From Pseudomonas sp. LS-2 (lineage in GTDB: Bacteria; Pseudomonadota; Gammaproteobacteria; Pseudomonadales; Pseudomonadaceae), in NCBI RefSeq assembly GCF_003605735.1, contig NZ_QXTJ01000031.1, positions 106,715 to 170,714 of the forward strand: a stretch of DNA of 64,000 bases, written 5' to 3'. Made by a program: the position numbers and the translations under genes. Positions 51,246-61,432 of the stretch are shown one piece after another. Under the pieces are notes generated by a model. That model worked only from the letters and a program-made list of their open reading frames with translations, was not told the origin of the DNA and did not search any database. How positions within the stretch are numbered: the stretch's first letter is position 1; each line of letters begins with the position of its first letter.

Positions 51246-52355
51246 TCAGATGTCCAGCACTTCCATTTCCCGCAGGACTTCGCCGATGGCATCGACTGCC
51301 GCCCGTATGCCCGAGCGGTCGACGTGACCGATGCAGCCGACGCGGAAGGTTTCGACCTGGGTCAACTTGCCGGGGTAGAGGATGAAACCCTTGGCCTTGA
51401 CCCGCTCGTAGAAGTCCTGGAACTGGTAGCGCGTATCACGCGGGGCGTGGAAGGTGACGATGATCGGTGCCTGGATCTCGGCTGACAGGAAACTGCGCAG
51501 GCCCAGTTCGGCCATGCCGTCGATCAACGCTTTGCAATTGTCCGCGTACCGCGCGTTGCGGGCGGGCAGGCCGCCTTCTTCCTTGTATTGCAAGAGCGCT
51601 TCGTGCAGGGCGGCAACAACGTGGGTAGGCGGGGTGTAGCGCCATTGGCCGGTCTTGGCCATATAGCTGTGCTGGTCGTGCAGGTCCATCGCCAGCGAGT
51701 GGGAATTGCCGACCGCGGCGGCCAGCGCCTCTCTGCGGGCGAACACAAAGCCCATACCCGGCACGCCCTCAAGGCATTTGCCCGAGGCGGCGATCAAGGC
51801 GTCAAAGGGGATGCTTGCCGCATCCACCGGCAGTGCGCCGAAAGAGCTCATTGCGTCGATGATCAGGCGTTTGCCGGCGCGGGCGATGACCTCGGCGATT
51901 TCTGGCAGCGGATTGAGGATCCCGGTACTGGTCTCGCAGTGGATCAACGCCACATGAGTGATGCGCGGATCGGCCTGCAGCATGGTTTCGACATCGGCGG
52001 CAGTGGTCGGCTGGTCTTCAGCGGTTTCGAAGGTGCAGAAGTCGCGACCGAGCACTTCACAGATTTTCGCCAGGCGTTTGCCATAAGCACCGTTGATCAG
52101 GACCAGCACCTTGCCGTCGCGGGGAACGAGTGTGCCGATGGCCGCTTCCACGGCGAACGTGCCGCTGCCTTGCAACGGTACGCAGCGATGAGTTTCGTGG
52201 CCATTGATGATGTCCAGCAGTTGCCAGCAGAGGCTGGCGGTGAGTTGGTTGAAGCGGTCATCCCATGAGCCCCAATCCACCATCATCGCCTGGCGGGTGC
52301 GGGCAGAAGTGGTCAGCGGGCCGGGCGTCAGCAGGATCGGTTGGGCGATGCTCAT
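51246..52355 (-). CDS. phnW: 2-aminoethylphosphonate:pyruvate aminotransferase
   Basis: 369-residue class V PLP aminotransferase producing phosphonoacetaldehyde and alanine. Typical start [15 protein letters not shown], the PLP-aspartate segment [15 protein letters not shown] and the PLP lysine in [18 protein letters not shown] near residue 194. ATG 52355. First gene of phnWX and divergent from a LysR-type regulator. Confidence 0.96.
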   Translation of the reverse strand: MSIAQPILLTPGPLTTSARTRQAMMVDWGSWDDRFNQLTASLCWQLLDIINGHETHRCVPLQGSGTFAVEAAIGTLVPRDGKVLVLINGAYGKRLAKICEVLGRDFCTFETAEDQPTTAADVETMLQADPRITHVALIHCETSTGILNPLPEIAEVIARAGKRLIIDAMSSFGALPVDAASIPFDALIAASGKCLEGVPGMGFVFARREALAAAVGNSHSLAMDLHDQHSYMAKTGQWRYTPPTHVVAALHEALLQYKEEGGLPARNARYADNCKALIDGMAELGLRSFLSAEIQAPIIVTFHAPRDTRYQFQDFYERVKAKGFILYPGKLTQVETFRVGCIGHVDRSGIRAAVDAIGEVLREMEVLDI

Positions 52356-52417
52356 GCGGGTGTCCTCGAAGCGTCAGGGATCGGAAGCGACGGGGATACG
52401 TTGATCTTTGCCTGTCC

Positions 52418-52436
52418 ATCAATCAAATTGCTTGTT
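52418..52436. promoter_or_regulatory. Candidate LysR-regulator site in the phnW divergent region
   Basis: CAATCAAATTGCTTG (52420-52434) is an imperfect dyad with the T-N11-A pattern of LysR-type sites, in the 112-base gap between phnW and the regulator gene. Suggestive only. Confidence 0.4.
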
Positions 52437-52467
52437 GTTATCCGAACTATAAGTAAGGCCGATAGCC

Positions 52468-53325
52468 ATGAACCTGTTCCAGCTCCGCGCGTTCGATGCC
52501 GTTGCCCGTGAAGGCAGCTTTACCAAGGCCGCTGCTCGACTGTTCATCAGCCAGCCTGCGGTGACCGGGCATGTGAAAGCGCTGGAGGATCACTATCAGA
52601 TCACCTTGCTGCGGCGCACGGCCCGGCGAGTGGAACTGACCAAAGAGGGAACCAAACTTGCCGCAATCACTAGGGCGATGTTCGGCATGGCCGAAGAGGC
52701 GCAGGCTTTGCTGGAGGCGAACCGGCAACTGCTCACGGGACGCTTGGAGGTTGCAGCGGACGGACCGCACATGGTCATGCCGATGCTGGCGCGTCTGCGG
52801 GCAAAGTTTCCGGGGATCACGGTCAACCTGCGGCTTGGCAATGCGCAGGACACCCTGGCCGCACTGGTCTCGGAGCACGCCGACGTCGCGGTGTTGACCG
52901 AAGTCGAGTCGCGCAAGGGGATGTACCTGCAAAGCCTGGCGCAGTCGCGGATCTGCGCGTTACTTCCGGCACGGCATGAATGGGCGGGGGAACATGAAAT
53001 CGCTCTGGCGTCATTGCATCAACAGATCATGGTGCTGCGCGAACCGACGTCGACCACCCGGCGCACCTTTGACGAAGCCTGTGTATTGGCCTCGATTCAG
53101 CCACGGGTGCTGCTGGAGCTCGACAGCCGCGAAGCCGTGACCGAAGCGGTGGCGGCGGATCTGGGGGTCGGCATCGTCTCGTCAGTTGAGGTCAGCCATG
53201 ACCCGCGGATCGTCGCGGTGCCGCTTGCCGGCGAGGGCTTGCTCAATCAGCATTTCATCGGATGCCTGGAGCGCCGCCGCGACCTGCGTCTGATCAAGGC
53301 GTTTTTTGAATTGGCGGTAATGTGA
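52468..53325 (+). CDS. LysR-type regulator, probable activator of phnWX
   Basis: 285-residue regulator. The N-terminal winged helix reads LFQLRAFDAVAREGSFTKAAARLFISQPAVTGHVKALEDHY (shown here as the only long stretch being its LysR signature, ending in LLRRTARRVELT); the substrate-binding domain starts near residue 90 with GRLEVAADGPH. ATG 52468. Its divergent position next to phnW argues that it responds to 2-aminoethylphosphonate, as LysR regulators beside phnW do elsewhere. Confidence 0.9.
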   Translation: MNLFQLRAFDAVAREGSFTKAAARLFISQPAVTGHVKALEDHYQITLLRRTARRVELTKEGTKLAAITRAMFGMAEEAQALLEANRQLLTGRLEVAADGPHMVMPMLARLRAKFPGITVNLRLGNAQDTLAALVSEHADVAVLTEVESRKGMYLQSLAQSRICALLPARHEWAGEHEIALASLHQQIMVLREPTSTTRRTFDEACVLASIQPRVLLELDSREAVTEAVAADLGVGIVSSVEVSHDPRIVAVPLAGEGLLNQHFIGCLERRRDLRLIKAFFELAVM

Positions 53326-53504
53326 ATGCAAAGGTTGGATTAACGTGGCCCCGTCGCACCGCCTTCAGTGAACCGCAAATCCCAACGCTGATGTGCTGCG
53401 TTATGTAGCGCAGTTCGCAGTGTTTTTCTCCTTACGCTCCTTGTCACTGGAGCCCTTGTCCGGTCTATCGCCGGGCTCGGGCGGTTAAAGGACAAGGAGC
53501 TTTC

Positions 53505-54089
53505 ATGAACCCCGCAAACCCCGTTTTTTTTCACAGCACTTCGCTCAGGGAACGCTTTCTGGATGGACTCGATAACGCCCTGCAGGACAGGCATATCGAC
53601 GCCGACGAGCGAAGCTGGCTACTCGCGTTGGGCGGACCTGCCCTGGCAAACGATACGGATCCGATCCGGGCGGATCGGTTGAGCTTGAACGATGGCTCCC
53701 ATGAACCGTTCGAGCTTGCTGCGGGCCTGTTGTTGAGCCATGCGACGGCCGAGAGTGAGCGGGTGTATCTGTTTACGCTGGCCCAGGGAATAGAAGTCTT
53801 CGACAGTCGTGATCTGTTGTTGACCACGCTGCGAGCGCGGTTCGCCGAAGGGGATGAGCGCGCGGTGTTCGAAGCTGAAAAGATCGAGGGCGACCCTTTC
53901 CACGCTCAGATGCTTGCGATTGTCGAGCAACAGGTCGACGCCATCACTGAATTGAGCAGGCAACTGAAGCTGACACCGACGTTGTATGAGGTAGCCAAGG
54001 TGTCTGTTACCCGACAGTTGAAGGCGCGATTTGGGGGGCGACGGTTGATCCTGAAGTCCATCCGCTGCAGCTTGTGCCCATTTCAGTGA
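53505..54089 (+). pseudogene. 5' part of a large toxin-like gene, ending in a poly-G frameshift
   Basis: 194-residue open frame (MNPANPVFFHSTSLRERF...) preceded by AAGGAGC. From residue 178 on, after RFGG, it drifts into RRLILKSIRC and stops at 54089. At the run of six G (54033-54038), adding one G or slipping back one base gives RFGG-ATVDPEVHPLQLVPIS and joins the 1548-residue frame without a stop, for a product of about 1738 residues. The two frames are therefore one gene. The break could be a true mutation, phase variation, programmed -1 slippage on GGG-GGG, or a sequencing error in a homopolymer. The N-terminal style resembles the DUF6543/dermonecrotic-type toxins common in P. fluorescens. 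Confidence 0.75.
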
Positions 54090-57000
54090 GCACCGACGAG
54101 CTGATTCCCATGACCCGGACGCTGGCGCAAGCCGCGTTTGACGACGTCTGTTCGACGACGAATGCCCAAGGTTACAAGCGTGAGTTTTTCGACGCACGAG
54201 GGAACCTCGCCACTGCGGCGGATACGGCGCTGTTCGCTCGCGCATTGAGTGATGCGGCAAAGGATGTCACCGAGCAGTACGGCGCGCTTCTCAACGCCTG
54301 GTGGGAAGAGGTGTGGGCGGGCAAACGCAAACGCCGGGACCTGGCGGTCGAGTCGTTCACGGCCAGCGTGCGCAGAGCGCTTTACCAGCAAAGCCATGAC
54401 GGCACCTTGAACGCTCAGGCGCTCAAAACCCTGATGCCGCTGTTCGAATCTCCAGAAGCACAGGCTCGATGGCGTTGCAGCCGAATGACCATCAGGAGCG
54501 CCGATTCCATTTCATGGGCACTGGCCGGGACCTTCGTCGTACAGTCCAGAGATCCCGCAGTGTCCTCGTTATGGTGGTATTCCCCTGATCACACCTGGAC
54601 CGAGTTCGCCAACCTGGCGATGCTGACTGCCCACTTTGAAACTGCCACGGGACGTCAAGAACTCTATCCGGCGCTGGGCCTGGAGCATCAGGTCACGGGG
54701 CTGAATGCCGGTCTTCTGCATCTGAAATTCAAAGAAATCACTGGCCCCCTTTGCGCTGACCGCGTCGACTCGATCATCGCTGTGCAGGCCCGCAACCTCG
54801 TGTACGCGATGGGCCTGACCTGCGTCCCGACGAAGCGAATGGCGATGATCGATGATGCGCTGGACATTCGTCAGTTGCTCGATCCGCGACAGTTGCCCCT
54901 CAGCGCAGGTCGCTGGCGCAAGGCGGGTTCGCCGAACTTCGCTGAGCAATGGGTCAATCCGCTATCCGGTGTAGTCAGTGCGGCTGAAACCGGGACTCAG
55001 CACATAGCGGATTCCGGGCGGCCAACGTCGTGGATGAACTATGTCCAGGCGTTCGATTTACGTGCCGCGCATGGCAAAGACGCACTCAGCTGTCTGTTCT
55101 CTCATACCGAGCAGCGAGTGCAGCAATACCTGTGCGCATGGGGTTGTCGCTCGGTATCTATCAGTGATCTGCGGGTGCAATGGTATGAGGCGGTTATCGC
55201 CGAGCACTCGGATACAGGTGCAGCCGGATCGCAGCGCCTGATTTCCGTGGCGCTGGTGCCGCTGCTGCTCGAATGTGTCAGCGGTCATCGTTCCCGTGTT
55301 CTGCCAAGCGACGCGAAGGTCGTACTCGATTCGTCCAAAGCCCCGAGTCCTGTTTCGGTTGATCTGATCGAGAACATGATCGGGAAGCTGGCTGACGGGT
55401 TCGCCGATCGGTACGTCCAGGCCTTCGAATCCGCCCAATCCGGTTTCCAGCGTCAGGGCGATGTGCATGTCCAGCCATCCGCCGAGGCGCTCGACCTTCG
55501 CCAGCAAGCCCTGGCGCTTGACCTGGCAGTGGCCAGGCGCAAGGCCGCCCTGGACAGTGCCTCCATCGACATGGCCCGGCAGGTACTGGACCGTCCTCAA
55601 CGCAGATTGCGGTTAGGGCTGACGGGGGCAATGACACAGGCGTATTCGGTCTCACTGTCATACGGCACCTCGCCGGCCGTCATGCTCTGTGACACGCTGG
55701 TGCTGCGTCAGCCGGACGTTCAAAACGGTGCGGTCCTGTTATGGCAGGGCACTCGGGGCTGGAGGTCGTTCACCTCGGTCGATGACGTGCAAAACCTGAT
55801 CCAGCGCGAGCTCAATCGCAACCATGCCGAACGATGGCTGGAGATGCTGGGTGCAGGTGATCGCGCCCGATTGCGTGCCCATTTGCTCGATCCTTCCGGC
55901 AATACGGTCGAGGTGAGACTCGCGCAAATCGACGGTCATGCGATTCAGGCCTTGCAGCATCAGGCACTGAGTCGCAAGCAACAGGATCTGCGCCAACTGT
56001 GCCAGCGTGCCGAACGGGCTCGTTTCGAAGCGAATCTGTTCACTCACCTGGCGGCAGCGGAGGAGCCTGACGGTCAGTTGAGCGGGTTGCTGGACGCGCT
56101 GTCGATCAGGATCGATAACTGCAATTTCGAGGAAATACTGCCGGTGTGGATCAGCTCGGCGCCCATCGTTGATCTCAAGCGTTACTACGACATTTTCATA
56201 CGCCTTTACCTCGCCACGGATGGCGGCAACGACTTCCTCTTCGATGTTCCCTCTGTTCAGGGCTACGCGCGCAAGCGACTGGTCGCTCAGTTGAACAAGG
56301 ACTTTCCCGGGCAGGCGCTGAATCCCGACCATGTCATGGTGACCTCGCGTCGCTACGTCAGCGCTTTTCCGGCGGTTGGCGAGTTGCCGTCAGTGATCCC
56401 TGCGGCGACCTCGATACGCACCGAGTCACTGGTGGACTACGCGATAAACCGATTCGTCGATACCCAGGATGCCAGCCTCAGCGTTCACGCTGCCGAACAG
56501 CCGCAGGCGGCGAGTTTGCTCACGGTCCAATACCTGAAGCGATTGGTCAGGCAGCTTGATGTGGGGGCTGGTTATCTCGCGATGCTGCGCAGGGCGCTTG
56601 ACTCCTCGAATGCCGACTATGCGCTGCGCAAACGCCTGTTCTTTCTTCAGTTGCCACCCGCGCACCTGGCGTTGGCCCTTGCGGAAAAAATGCAAGGTAA
56701 CCTCAGTGCGCAGGGCTACGCATTCATCTCCCAGGTTCTGGATATGCCCGATGGCATAGCCCGCGAAAAACTGGACGAAATGCACGTGATCCTCAGCCCG
56801 CTGCAACTGGTCGCCGACGCGGGCATGACGCCTGATCTGCCGACTGAGGTGTATCTGATCTGTCCGGCGGACCCCGATAAAGGACCGGTCGTGCTGTACG
56901 CGCTTTTCTATTCCTCGTTCACGTTTCGTGAGTACGCGAGTCAGACCGCGCTGCTGGACGGCATCCGCAGCGATAAGTCGCTGCAGAGACTCTTGCTCGA

Positions 57001-58720
57001 ACGCCTGGATCCTGAAGTGCGCCGTCGCTATGACCATGGCGGGTTCATCGAGCCGCATCTGCCATTTTCTGTCGGACTGTATGACGTTCCGGTCCGTGCG
57101 TCAGGGCCGGTCACTGTGAACCTGGCTGCGGTCGACGGCAACGCATTGCAGGTGTTGTTCAACGACACCGTCAAGCTGGTGCTGGACATGGGGGCGTCCA
57201 GCACGGTGACCAACGCCCAGTCCGATCAGGCGGGGGGGCGGTTTCTAGCGACGTTGATCGTCGGTCAGGTGCTGACATTGCTGCCCGGAAGGCTGGCGGC
57301 GATGCTGACGCTCTGGCAGAGCCAGACGTTGTTTCGCGCCTCTGTGCGATCGGTATCGGAGCATCGCTGGGGGGAAGCGCTTTCCGAGTTCGCAGCGGCT
57401 CTTTCGGTCATGGCCGCCACGCGGGAGCAGGCGCTGGAAGATGAACAGGTCAGCGTTGAGCTGCCACTTGAGGCCAGCGAGCCGCAGGACGTGACATCGG
57501 CCTTTTCCTGGCGAGCGAACACGTTGACCAGCGAGCAGCAGAGCTGGCTGCAGTCGTTGCAGGCTCAAGGTGTCGCACTTGCGCAAATGCGCCATGACTC
57601 CGTGCTCAACCTCTATCGGGACAAGCATTCAAGGCCTTATGCGGTGGTGGACGGCAAGGTCTATCAGGTGCAGCAGCTGTCGGGCACCGATGGCTGGAAA
57701 ATCGTCGGCAGCGACGGCACCTCCGGACCCCGCTTGATGCAGGAGGGCAATCTACGCTGGCAACTGGATCTGAATCTGCGCCTGCGAGGCGGGGGTGGCG
57801 CAGTGACGAAGATCAAGGCATCGCTGGCATTGACCGCAGCGGAGGAGGATTTGATCATCGAAGCCAGCGGAATGGCCGAGATCCGCCAGTTGTATCGCGA
57901 TCGGGCGCGACGCATCGGACACGCGCATCTGCAGGCCCGCCGCTATCTGGAGAACTGTCTGGACAACCTCAATGCGCGGCAGGGGAACGGTACGCTCGAC
58001 CCGCGCGTCAAGGCCGTCATCGGTGACTTCTTCGGCACCGCCAACCCGGACCAGGCGCTGCTGGAGCGCACCGAGAGCGCGATCAAGACCCTGTTCGATG
58101 CCATAGTGGATCCGTCGCTGTCGCCATTTACATCCGAGCGGTTCGTCATCGGTTCCAACCGGCCGGGGGTTGAGCGGGTTACCGCCTTCGTCCTGTCCAG
58201 GGATCCCAAGAAGCGAATATTTTTGACCGAGCAGTTCTTTCTGATCCCGCTTTATCGTCTCAAGCCTGAAGCCGCGGCGCAGGGCTTCGATCGGGTGGCG
58301 CATTTTCAGGCGGGCTCCCTGATACATGAGGTGTCGCATCTGGCGCTCGACACCAAGGACATTGCCTACGTCGAGGCGCCGGCACCGTACCCGGATCTGC
58401 TGCTGGACAACACTCCGTCCACGCTTCGGGTGCGCGATGAAACCGTTCGCCTGCACACTCGCACGCTGTCACATCGCACGCCAGCCGATGAATTGTTCAC
58501 GATCTTGGAAGGAGGAACATCCCGTGACATCCGTCGCACCGACAACATTGGCTACAGCACAGTGCTGCGGATAACCGGCACCCATACGCTGGAAGATGCG
58601 CGGCGGGTGTTCTTCGCCGATGTTCAGGCGCGCAGCCAGGTCATGCTCAAGAATGCCGATTCGCTGACCTTGCTGGTCCTGCTTTTGGGTCGACGCAATT
58701 TTCTGGTGCCTTATCCATGA
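54074..58720 (+). CDS. 3' part of the large toxin-like protein with HEVSH metalloprotease motif
   Basis: 1548 residues from the annotated-style start (GTG 54074), though the real N-terminus is probably at 53505 (see the preceding frame). I recognise the overall style of DUF6543-type Pseudomonas toxins but no named domain in the first 1300 residues. Near 1070-1120 there is a hydrophobic stretch (FLATLIVGQVLTLLPGRLAA), possibly membrane-active. The C-terminal domain (about 1290-1548) contains AVIGDFFGTANPDQALL and HEVSHLALDTKDIAY, an HExxH followed by a T-x-D that fits aspzincin (M35-like) zinc proteases. No signal peptide is seen. Its stop overlaps a small coupled gene. Confidence 0.7.
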   Translation: MPISVSTDELIPMTRTLAQAAFDDVCSTTNAQGYKREFFDARGNLATAADTALFARALSDAAKDVTEQYGALLNAWWEEVWAGKRKRRDLAVESFTASVRRALYQQSHDGTLNAQALKTLMPLFESPEAQARWRCSRMTIRSADSISWALAGTFVVQSRDPAVSSLWWYSPDHTWTEFANLAMLTAHFETATGRQELYPALGLEHQVTGLNAGLLHLKFKEITGPLCADRVDSIIAVQARNLVYAMGLTCVPTKRMAMIDDALDIRQLLDPRQLPLSAGRWRKAGSPNFAEQWVNPLSGVVSAAETGTQHIADSGRPTSWMNYVQAFDLRAAHGKDALSCLFSHTEQRVQQYLCAWGCRSVSISDLRVQWYEAVIAEHSDTGAAGSQRLISVALVPLLLECVSGHRSRVLPSDAKVVLDSSKAPSPVSVDLIENMIGKLADGFADRYVQAFESAQSGFQRQGDVHVQPSAEALDLRQQALALDLAVARRKAALDSASIDMARQVLDRPQRRLRLGLTGAMTQAYSVSLSYGTSPAVMLCDTLVLRQPDVQNGAVLLWQGTRGWRSFTSVDDVQNLIQRELNRNHAERWLEMLGAGDRARLRAHLLDPSGNTVEVRLAQIDGHAIQALQHQALSRKQQDLRQLCQRAERARFEANLFTHLAAAEEPDGQLSGLLDALSIRIDNCNFEEILPVWISSAPIVDLKRYYDIFIRLYLATDGGNDFLFDVPSVQGYARKRLVAQLNKDFPGQALNPDHVMVTSRRYVSAFPAVGELPSVIPAATSIRTESLVDYAINRFVDTQDASLSVHAAEQPQAASLLTVQYLKRLVRQLDVGAGYLAMLRRALDSSNADYALRKRLFFLQLPPAHLALALAEKMQGNLSAQGYAFISQVLDMPDGIAREKLDEMHVILSPLQLVADAGMTPDLPTEVYLICPADPDKGPVVLYALFYSSFTFREYASQTALLDGIRSDKSLQRLLLERLDPEVRRRYDHGGFIEPHLPFSVGLYDVPVRASGPVTVNLAAVDGNALQVLFNDTVKLVLDMGASSTVTNAQSDQAGGRFLATLIVGQVLTLLPGRLAAMLTLWQSQTLFRASVRSVSEHRWGEALSEFAAALSVMAATREQALEDEQVSVELPLEASEPQDVTSAFSWRANTLTSEQQSWLQSLQAQGVALAQMRHDSVLNLYRDKHSRPYAVVDGKVYQVQQLSGTDGWKIVGSDGTSGPRLMQEGNLRWQLDLNLRLRGGGGAVTKIKASLALTAAEEDLIIEASGMAEIRQLYRDRARRIGHAHLQARRYLENCLDNLNARQGNGTLDPRVKAVIGDFFGTANPDQALLERTESAIKTLFDAIVDPSLSPFTSERFVIGSNRPGVERVTAFVLSRDPKKRIFLTEQFFLIPLYRLKPEAAAQGFDRVAHFQAGSLIHEVSHLALDTKDIAYVEAPAPYPDLLLDNTPSTLRVRDETVRLHTRTLSHRTPADELFTILEGGTSRDIRRTDNIGYSTVLRITGTHTLEDARRVFFADVQARSQVMLKNADSLTLLVLLLGRRNFLVPYP

Positions 58721-58953
58721 CGCCATCTCGTATCATCGGGGATTTTTTCGGCGTCATCCGTCCCGACCAGCTGCTGCTCTGCGAAGTGGAAAACGCGGTG
58801 AAGACCCTGTTCATTCATATCGAGCGATTGCACACGCGGCGCTTTTCCCACCGCAGTGACCGAGATGCGCTGTTCACCATTGCTCAGCAGGCGCGCAACC
58901 TCGGTTATGTGACGGGCCTTGGGGGAAGGAATTACCTGCTGCCGAGCCCTTGA
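58717..58953 (+). CDS. Mini-paralogue of the toxin C-terminal domain
   Basis: 78-residue frame whose ATG overlaps the toxin stop (ATGA at 58717-58720). Its first half, IIGDFFGVIRPDQLLLCEVENAVKTLF in short pieces (IGDFFG, PDQ-LL, AVKTLF), repeats the beginning of the toxin's C-terminal domain; its end, GGRNYLLPSP, repeats the toxin's last residues GRRNFLVPYP. The central protease part with HEVSH is absent. It could be the remnant of a tandem duplicate, an alternative C-terminus, or a small partner protein. Confidence 0.65.
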   Translation: MTPSRIIGDFFGVIRPDQLLLCEVENAVKTLFIHIERLHTRRFSHRSDRDALFTIAQQARNLGYVTGLGGRNYLLPSP

Positions 58954-58984
58954 TGAGCCCGGCGGCGGGGGGATAACAGGTTGT

Positions 58985-60136
58985 TTACAGACTGTAGTGG
59001 CGTAGCTCGCGAGCGATCAGCAGACGCTGGATTTCGCTGGAGCCTTCGTAGATCTGGGTGATGCGGGCATCCCGGTAGTATTTCTCTACCGGGTAATCCT
59101 CAAGATAGCCGTAGCCCCCGTGAATCTGTACCGCCTTGGAACAGACCCACTCGGCCATCTCGGAGGCGAACAGCTTGGCCTGGGACGCCTCCGACAGACA
59201 GGGCCGCCCCGCCGTGCGCAGGCGCGCGGCGTGCAGCACCAACAGCCGTGAAGCGTTGATGCGCGTGTGCATGTCAGCCAGCAGATTGGAGACACTCTGG
59301 TGCTCGATGATCGGCTTGTCGAACTGCACCCGCTCGCGAGCGTAAGCCAGCGCCGCTTCGAACGCGGCGCGAGCGATCCCCAACGCTTGCGCGGCGATGC
59401 CGATGCGTCCGCCTTCCAGGTTGGAGAGGGCAATGGACAGGCCCTTGCCGCGTTCGCCCAGCAGACTGGATTCTGGAATACGGCAGTCGCTCAGGGTCAC
59501 CGCGCAGGTGTCCGAGGCGCGAATGCCCATCTTGTGTTCCATGCGATCGACCGTGTAACCGGGGTTATCGGTGGGCACCAGAAACGCCGAGATACCTTTC
59601 TTGCCCAGCTCCGGATCGGTCACCGCGAAGACGATTGCCAGTTGCGCGCGCTTGCCATTGCTGACGAACTGCTTGGCGCCGTTGAGCACCCATTCGCCGT
59701 TGTTCAGTTCTGCGCGGGTGCGCAGATTGTGCGCTTCGGAACCGGCCTGGGGTTCTGTCAGGCAGAAACAGCCAATCGCTTTGCCGCTGGCGAGTTTTTC
59801 CAGCCACTGGTTTTTCTGCTCGTCGCTGCCGTAATTGAGCACCGGCCCGCAACCGACCGAGCTGTGCACGCTCATCAGCGTGCCGGTGGCGGCGTCGGCG
59901 GCGGAAATCTCTTCCACCGCCAAGGCGTAAGCGACGTAATCAATGTAGGTGCCGCCCCATTGTTCCGGGACGATCATGCCCAACAGGCCCAGTTCGCCGA
60001 GTTTTTCAACCAGGCCGTCATCGATCCAGCCCGCCTTTTCCCAGGCCTGTGCGTGGGGCGCGATTTCATTGCGCGCGAATTCCCGCGCCATGTCGCGAAT
60101 CATGATCTGTTCTTCGGTCAGTTCAAGGTCTTGCAT
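58985..60136 (-). CDS. Acyl-CoA dehydrogenase (probably isobutyryl-CoA type)
   Basis: 383-residue FAD enzyme oxidising an acyl-CoA to the 2-enoyl form. Motifs: [19 protein letters not shown] (FAD/substrate), [10 protein letters not shown], and the end [26 protein letters not shown], with the catalytic Glu in YEGSSE. Start ATG 60136, three bases after the upstream 3-hydroxyisobutyryl-CoA hydrolase stop. The pairing suggests valine/isobutyrate degradation, but short-chain substrates in general fit too. Confidence 0.93.
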   Translation of the reverse strand: MQDLELTEEQIMIRDMAREFARNEIAPHAQAWEKAGWIDDGLVEKLGELGLLGMIVPEQWGGTYIDYVAYALAVEEISAADAATGTLMSVHSSVGCGPVLNYGSDEQKNQWLEKLASGKAIGCFCLTEPQAGSEAHNLRTRAELNNGEWVLNGAKQFVSNGKRAQLAIVFAVTDPELGKKGISAFLVPTDNPGYTVDRMEHKMGIRASDTCAVTLSDCRIPESSLLGERGKGLSIALSNLEGGRIGIAAQALGIARAAFEAALAYARERVQFDKPIIEHQSVSNLLADMHTRINASRLLVLHAARLRTAGRPCLSEASQAKLFASEMAEWVCSKAVQIHGGYGYLEDYPVEKYYRDARITQIYEGSSEIQRLLIARELRHYSL

Positions 60137-60139
60137 GGG

Positions 60140-61237
60140 TCACGCCTCATGACCGCTGAAAAAACTCGCCACATGCTCGGCATTCAATGCCTGCACACTG
60201 GACGGGTTCCATTGCGGCTTCTTGTCTTTATCAACGATCAAGGCGCGCACGCCTTCGATCAGGTCACCCCGTTCGAACCACTGGCGATCCAGATGCAACT
60301 CCAGATCGAAGCAGGCTTCCAGCGGCAGGTGGCGACCCCGGCGCAGCATCTCCAGGGTCACGGCCATCGCCAGGGGGGAACGGGTTTGCATCAGGTTGGC
60401 AGTGTCGACGGCCCAGCTGTGGGTGTCGATGACGGTCACTTCCAACAGCTGTTCGATGATGCTCGGGATGTCCGGCAGGCCAAAGAAGTGATCGATGGCC
60501 GGGCGCAGTTTTTCCAGGGGCGGGTCCGGGAGTTTCTGCACGCCGATTCTTGCCAGCACCCCTTGCAGGTCTTTGAGCGGCGTGAGGGTCCACTTCAGGT
60601 AGTCGAGCTGGCGGTCGAGGTCGTCGAATCGGGCGCTTTGCAGGTACCAGTCCGCGAGGCCGCAATACAGTGCGTCGGCCGCCTGAATCTGCACGCCGGT
60701 CACGCCCAGATAGATGCCCAGTTCGCCCTGGACGCGTGGCAGAAAGTAGCTGCCGCCCACATCCGGAAAATAGCCGATGGCGACTTCCGGCATCGCCAGA
60801 CGGCTGCGTTCGGTCACCACCCGTAGGTCCACCCCTTGCGCCAGGCCCATCCCGCCGCCCAGCACGAAGCCGTCCATCAAGGCCATGACGGGCTTGCGGT
60901 AATGATGCAAGGTGAGGTCCAGGGCGTATTCTTCGACGAAGAAGTCCTGATGATCGGTCTGACCGCTTGTGAAGCTGTCGTATAGCGAACGGATGTCGCC
61001 CCCGGCGCAGAAGGCTTTTTCTCCTGCTCCGCGCAACACCACCGCGTAGACCTTGTCGTCCACCGCCCAGGCATCGAGCTGTCGTTGCAGCTGGCGCACC
61101 ATCTCCAGATCGATGGCATTGAGCCCTTGTGGGCGATTGAGGGTGATGTGGCCGATATGATTGCGAACTTCGGACAGAACGGTGTCGCAGGCCGGTTCCT
61201 GACCTGAAGACGTGGCCGATACTACCTGTGCCGTCAT
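60140..61237 (-). CDS. 3-hydroxyisobutyryl-CoA hydrolase (enoyl-CoA hydratase/isomerase family)
   Basis: 365-residue crotonase-fold hydrolase. The length (about 100 residues more than a simple hydratase) and the segments ALMDGFVLGGGMGLAQG, MPEVAIGYFPDVGGSYFLPR and GLADWYL mark the HIBCH subgroup of valine catabolism. I start at ATG 61237 (MTAQVVSATSSGQEP), with GGGAG eight bases upstream; the long N-terminal extension of the open frame is not real. Translationally adjacent to the acyl-CoA dehydrogenase. Confidence 0.9.
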   Translation of the reverse strand: MTAQVVSATSSGQEPACDTVLSEVRNHIGHITLNRPQGLNAIDLEMVRQLQRQLDAWAVDDKVYAVVLRGAGEKAFCAGGDIRSLYDSFTSGQTDHQDFFVEEYALDLTLHHYRKPVMALMDGFVLGGGMGLAQGVDLRVVTERSRLAMPEVAIGYFPDVGGSYFLPRVQGELGIYLGVTGVQIQAADALYCGLADWYLQSARFDDLDRQLDYLKWTLTPLKDLQGVLARIGVQKLPDPPLEKLRPAIDHFFGLPDIPSIIEQLLEVTVIDTHSWAVDTANLMQTRSPLAMAVTLEMLRRGRHLPLEACFDLELHLDRQWFERGDLIEGVRALIVDKDKKPQWNPSSVQALNAEHVASFFSGHEA

Positions 61238-61432
61238 TACTGACTCCCTGTGGCTTTTTGTTTTTGCTCGTTCAGGCGGCTGCAAGCGCCGCACTCCATG
61301 AGGTGCAGCAAGGATGCTAACAGCGCGTTTTTGCAAATGGCAATGAAGAATAGTGCAGGGACGCCATGCATGTTTGCAGGTTGCCTCGGCGTATGAAGAC
61401 ATCGGCCGACCTGGCGGACCGCCTCAGCCCGA

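Noticed and set aside
53505..58953. Toxin region as part of a prophage or Rhs/T6SS island
   Set aside because: No integrase, phage, VgrG, PAAR or Rhs repeats nearby; neighbours are ordinary metabolic genes.
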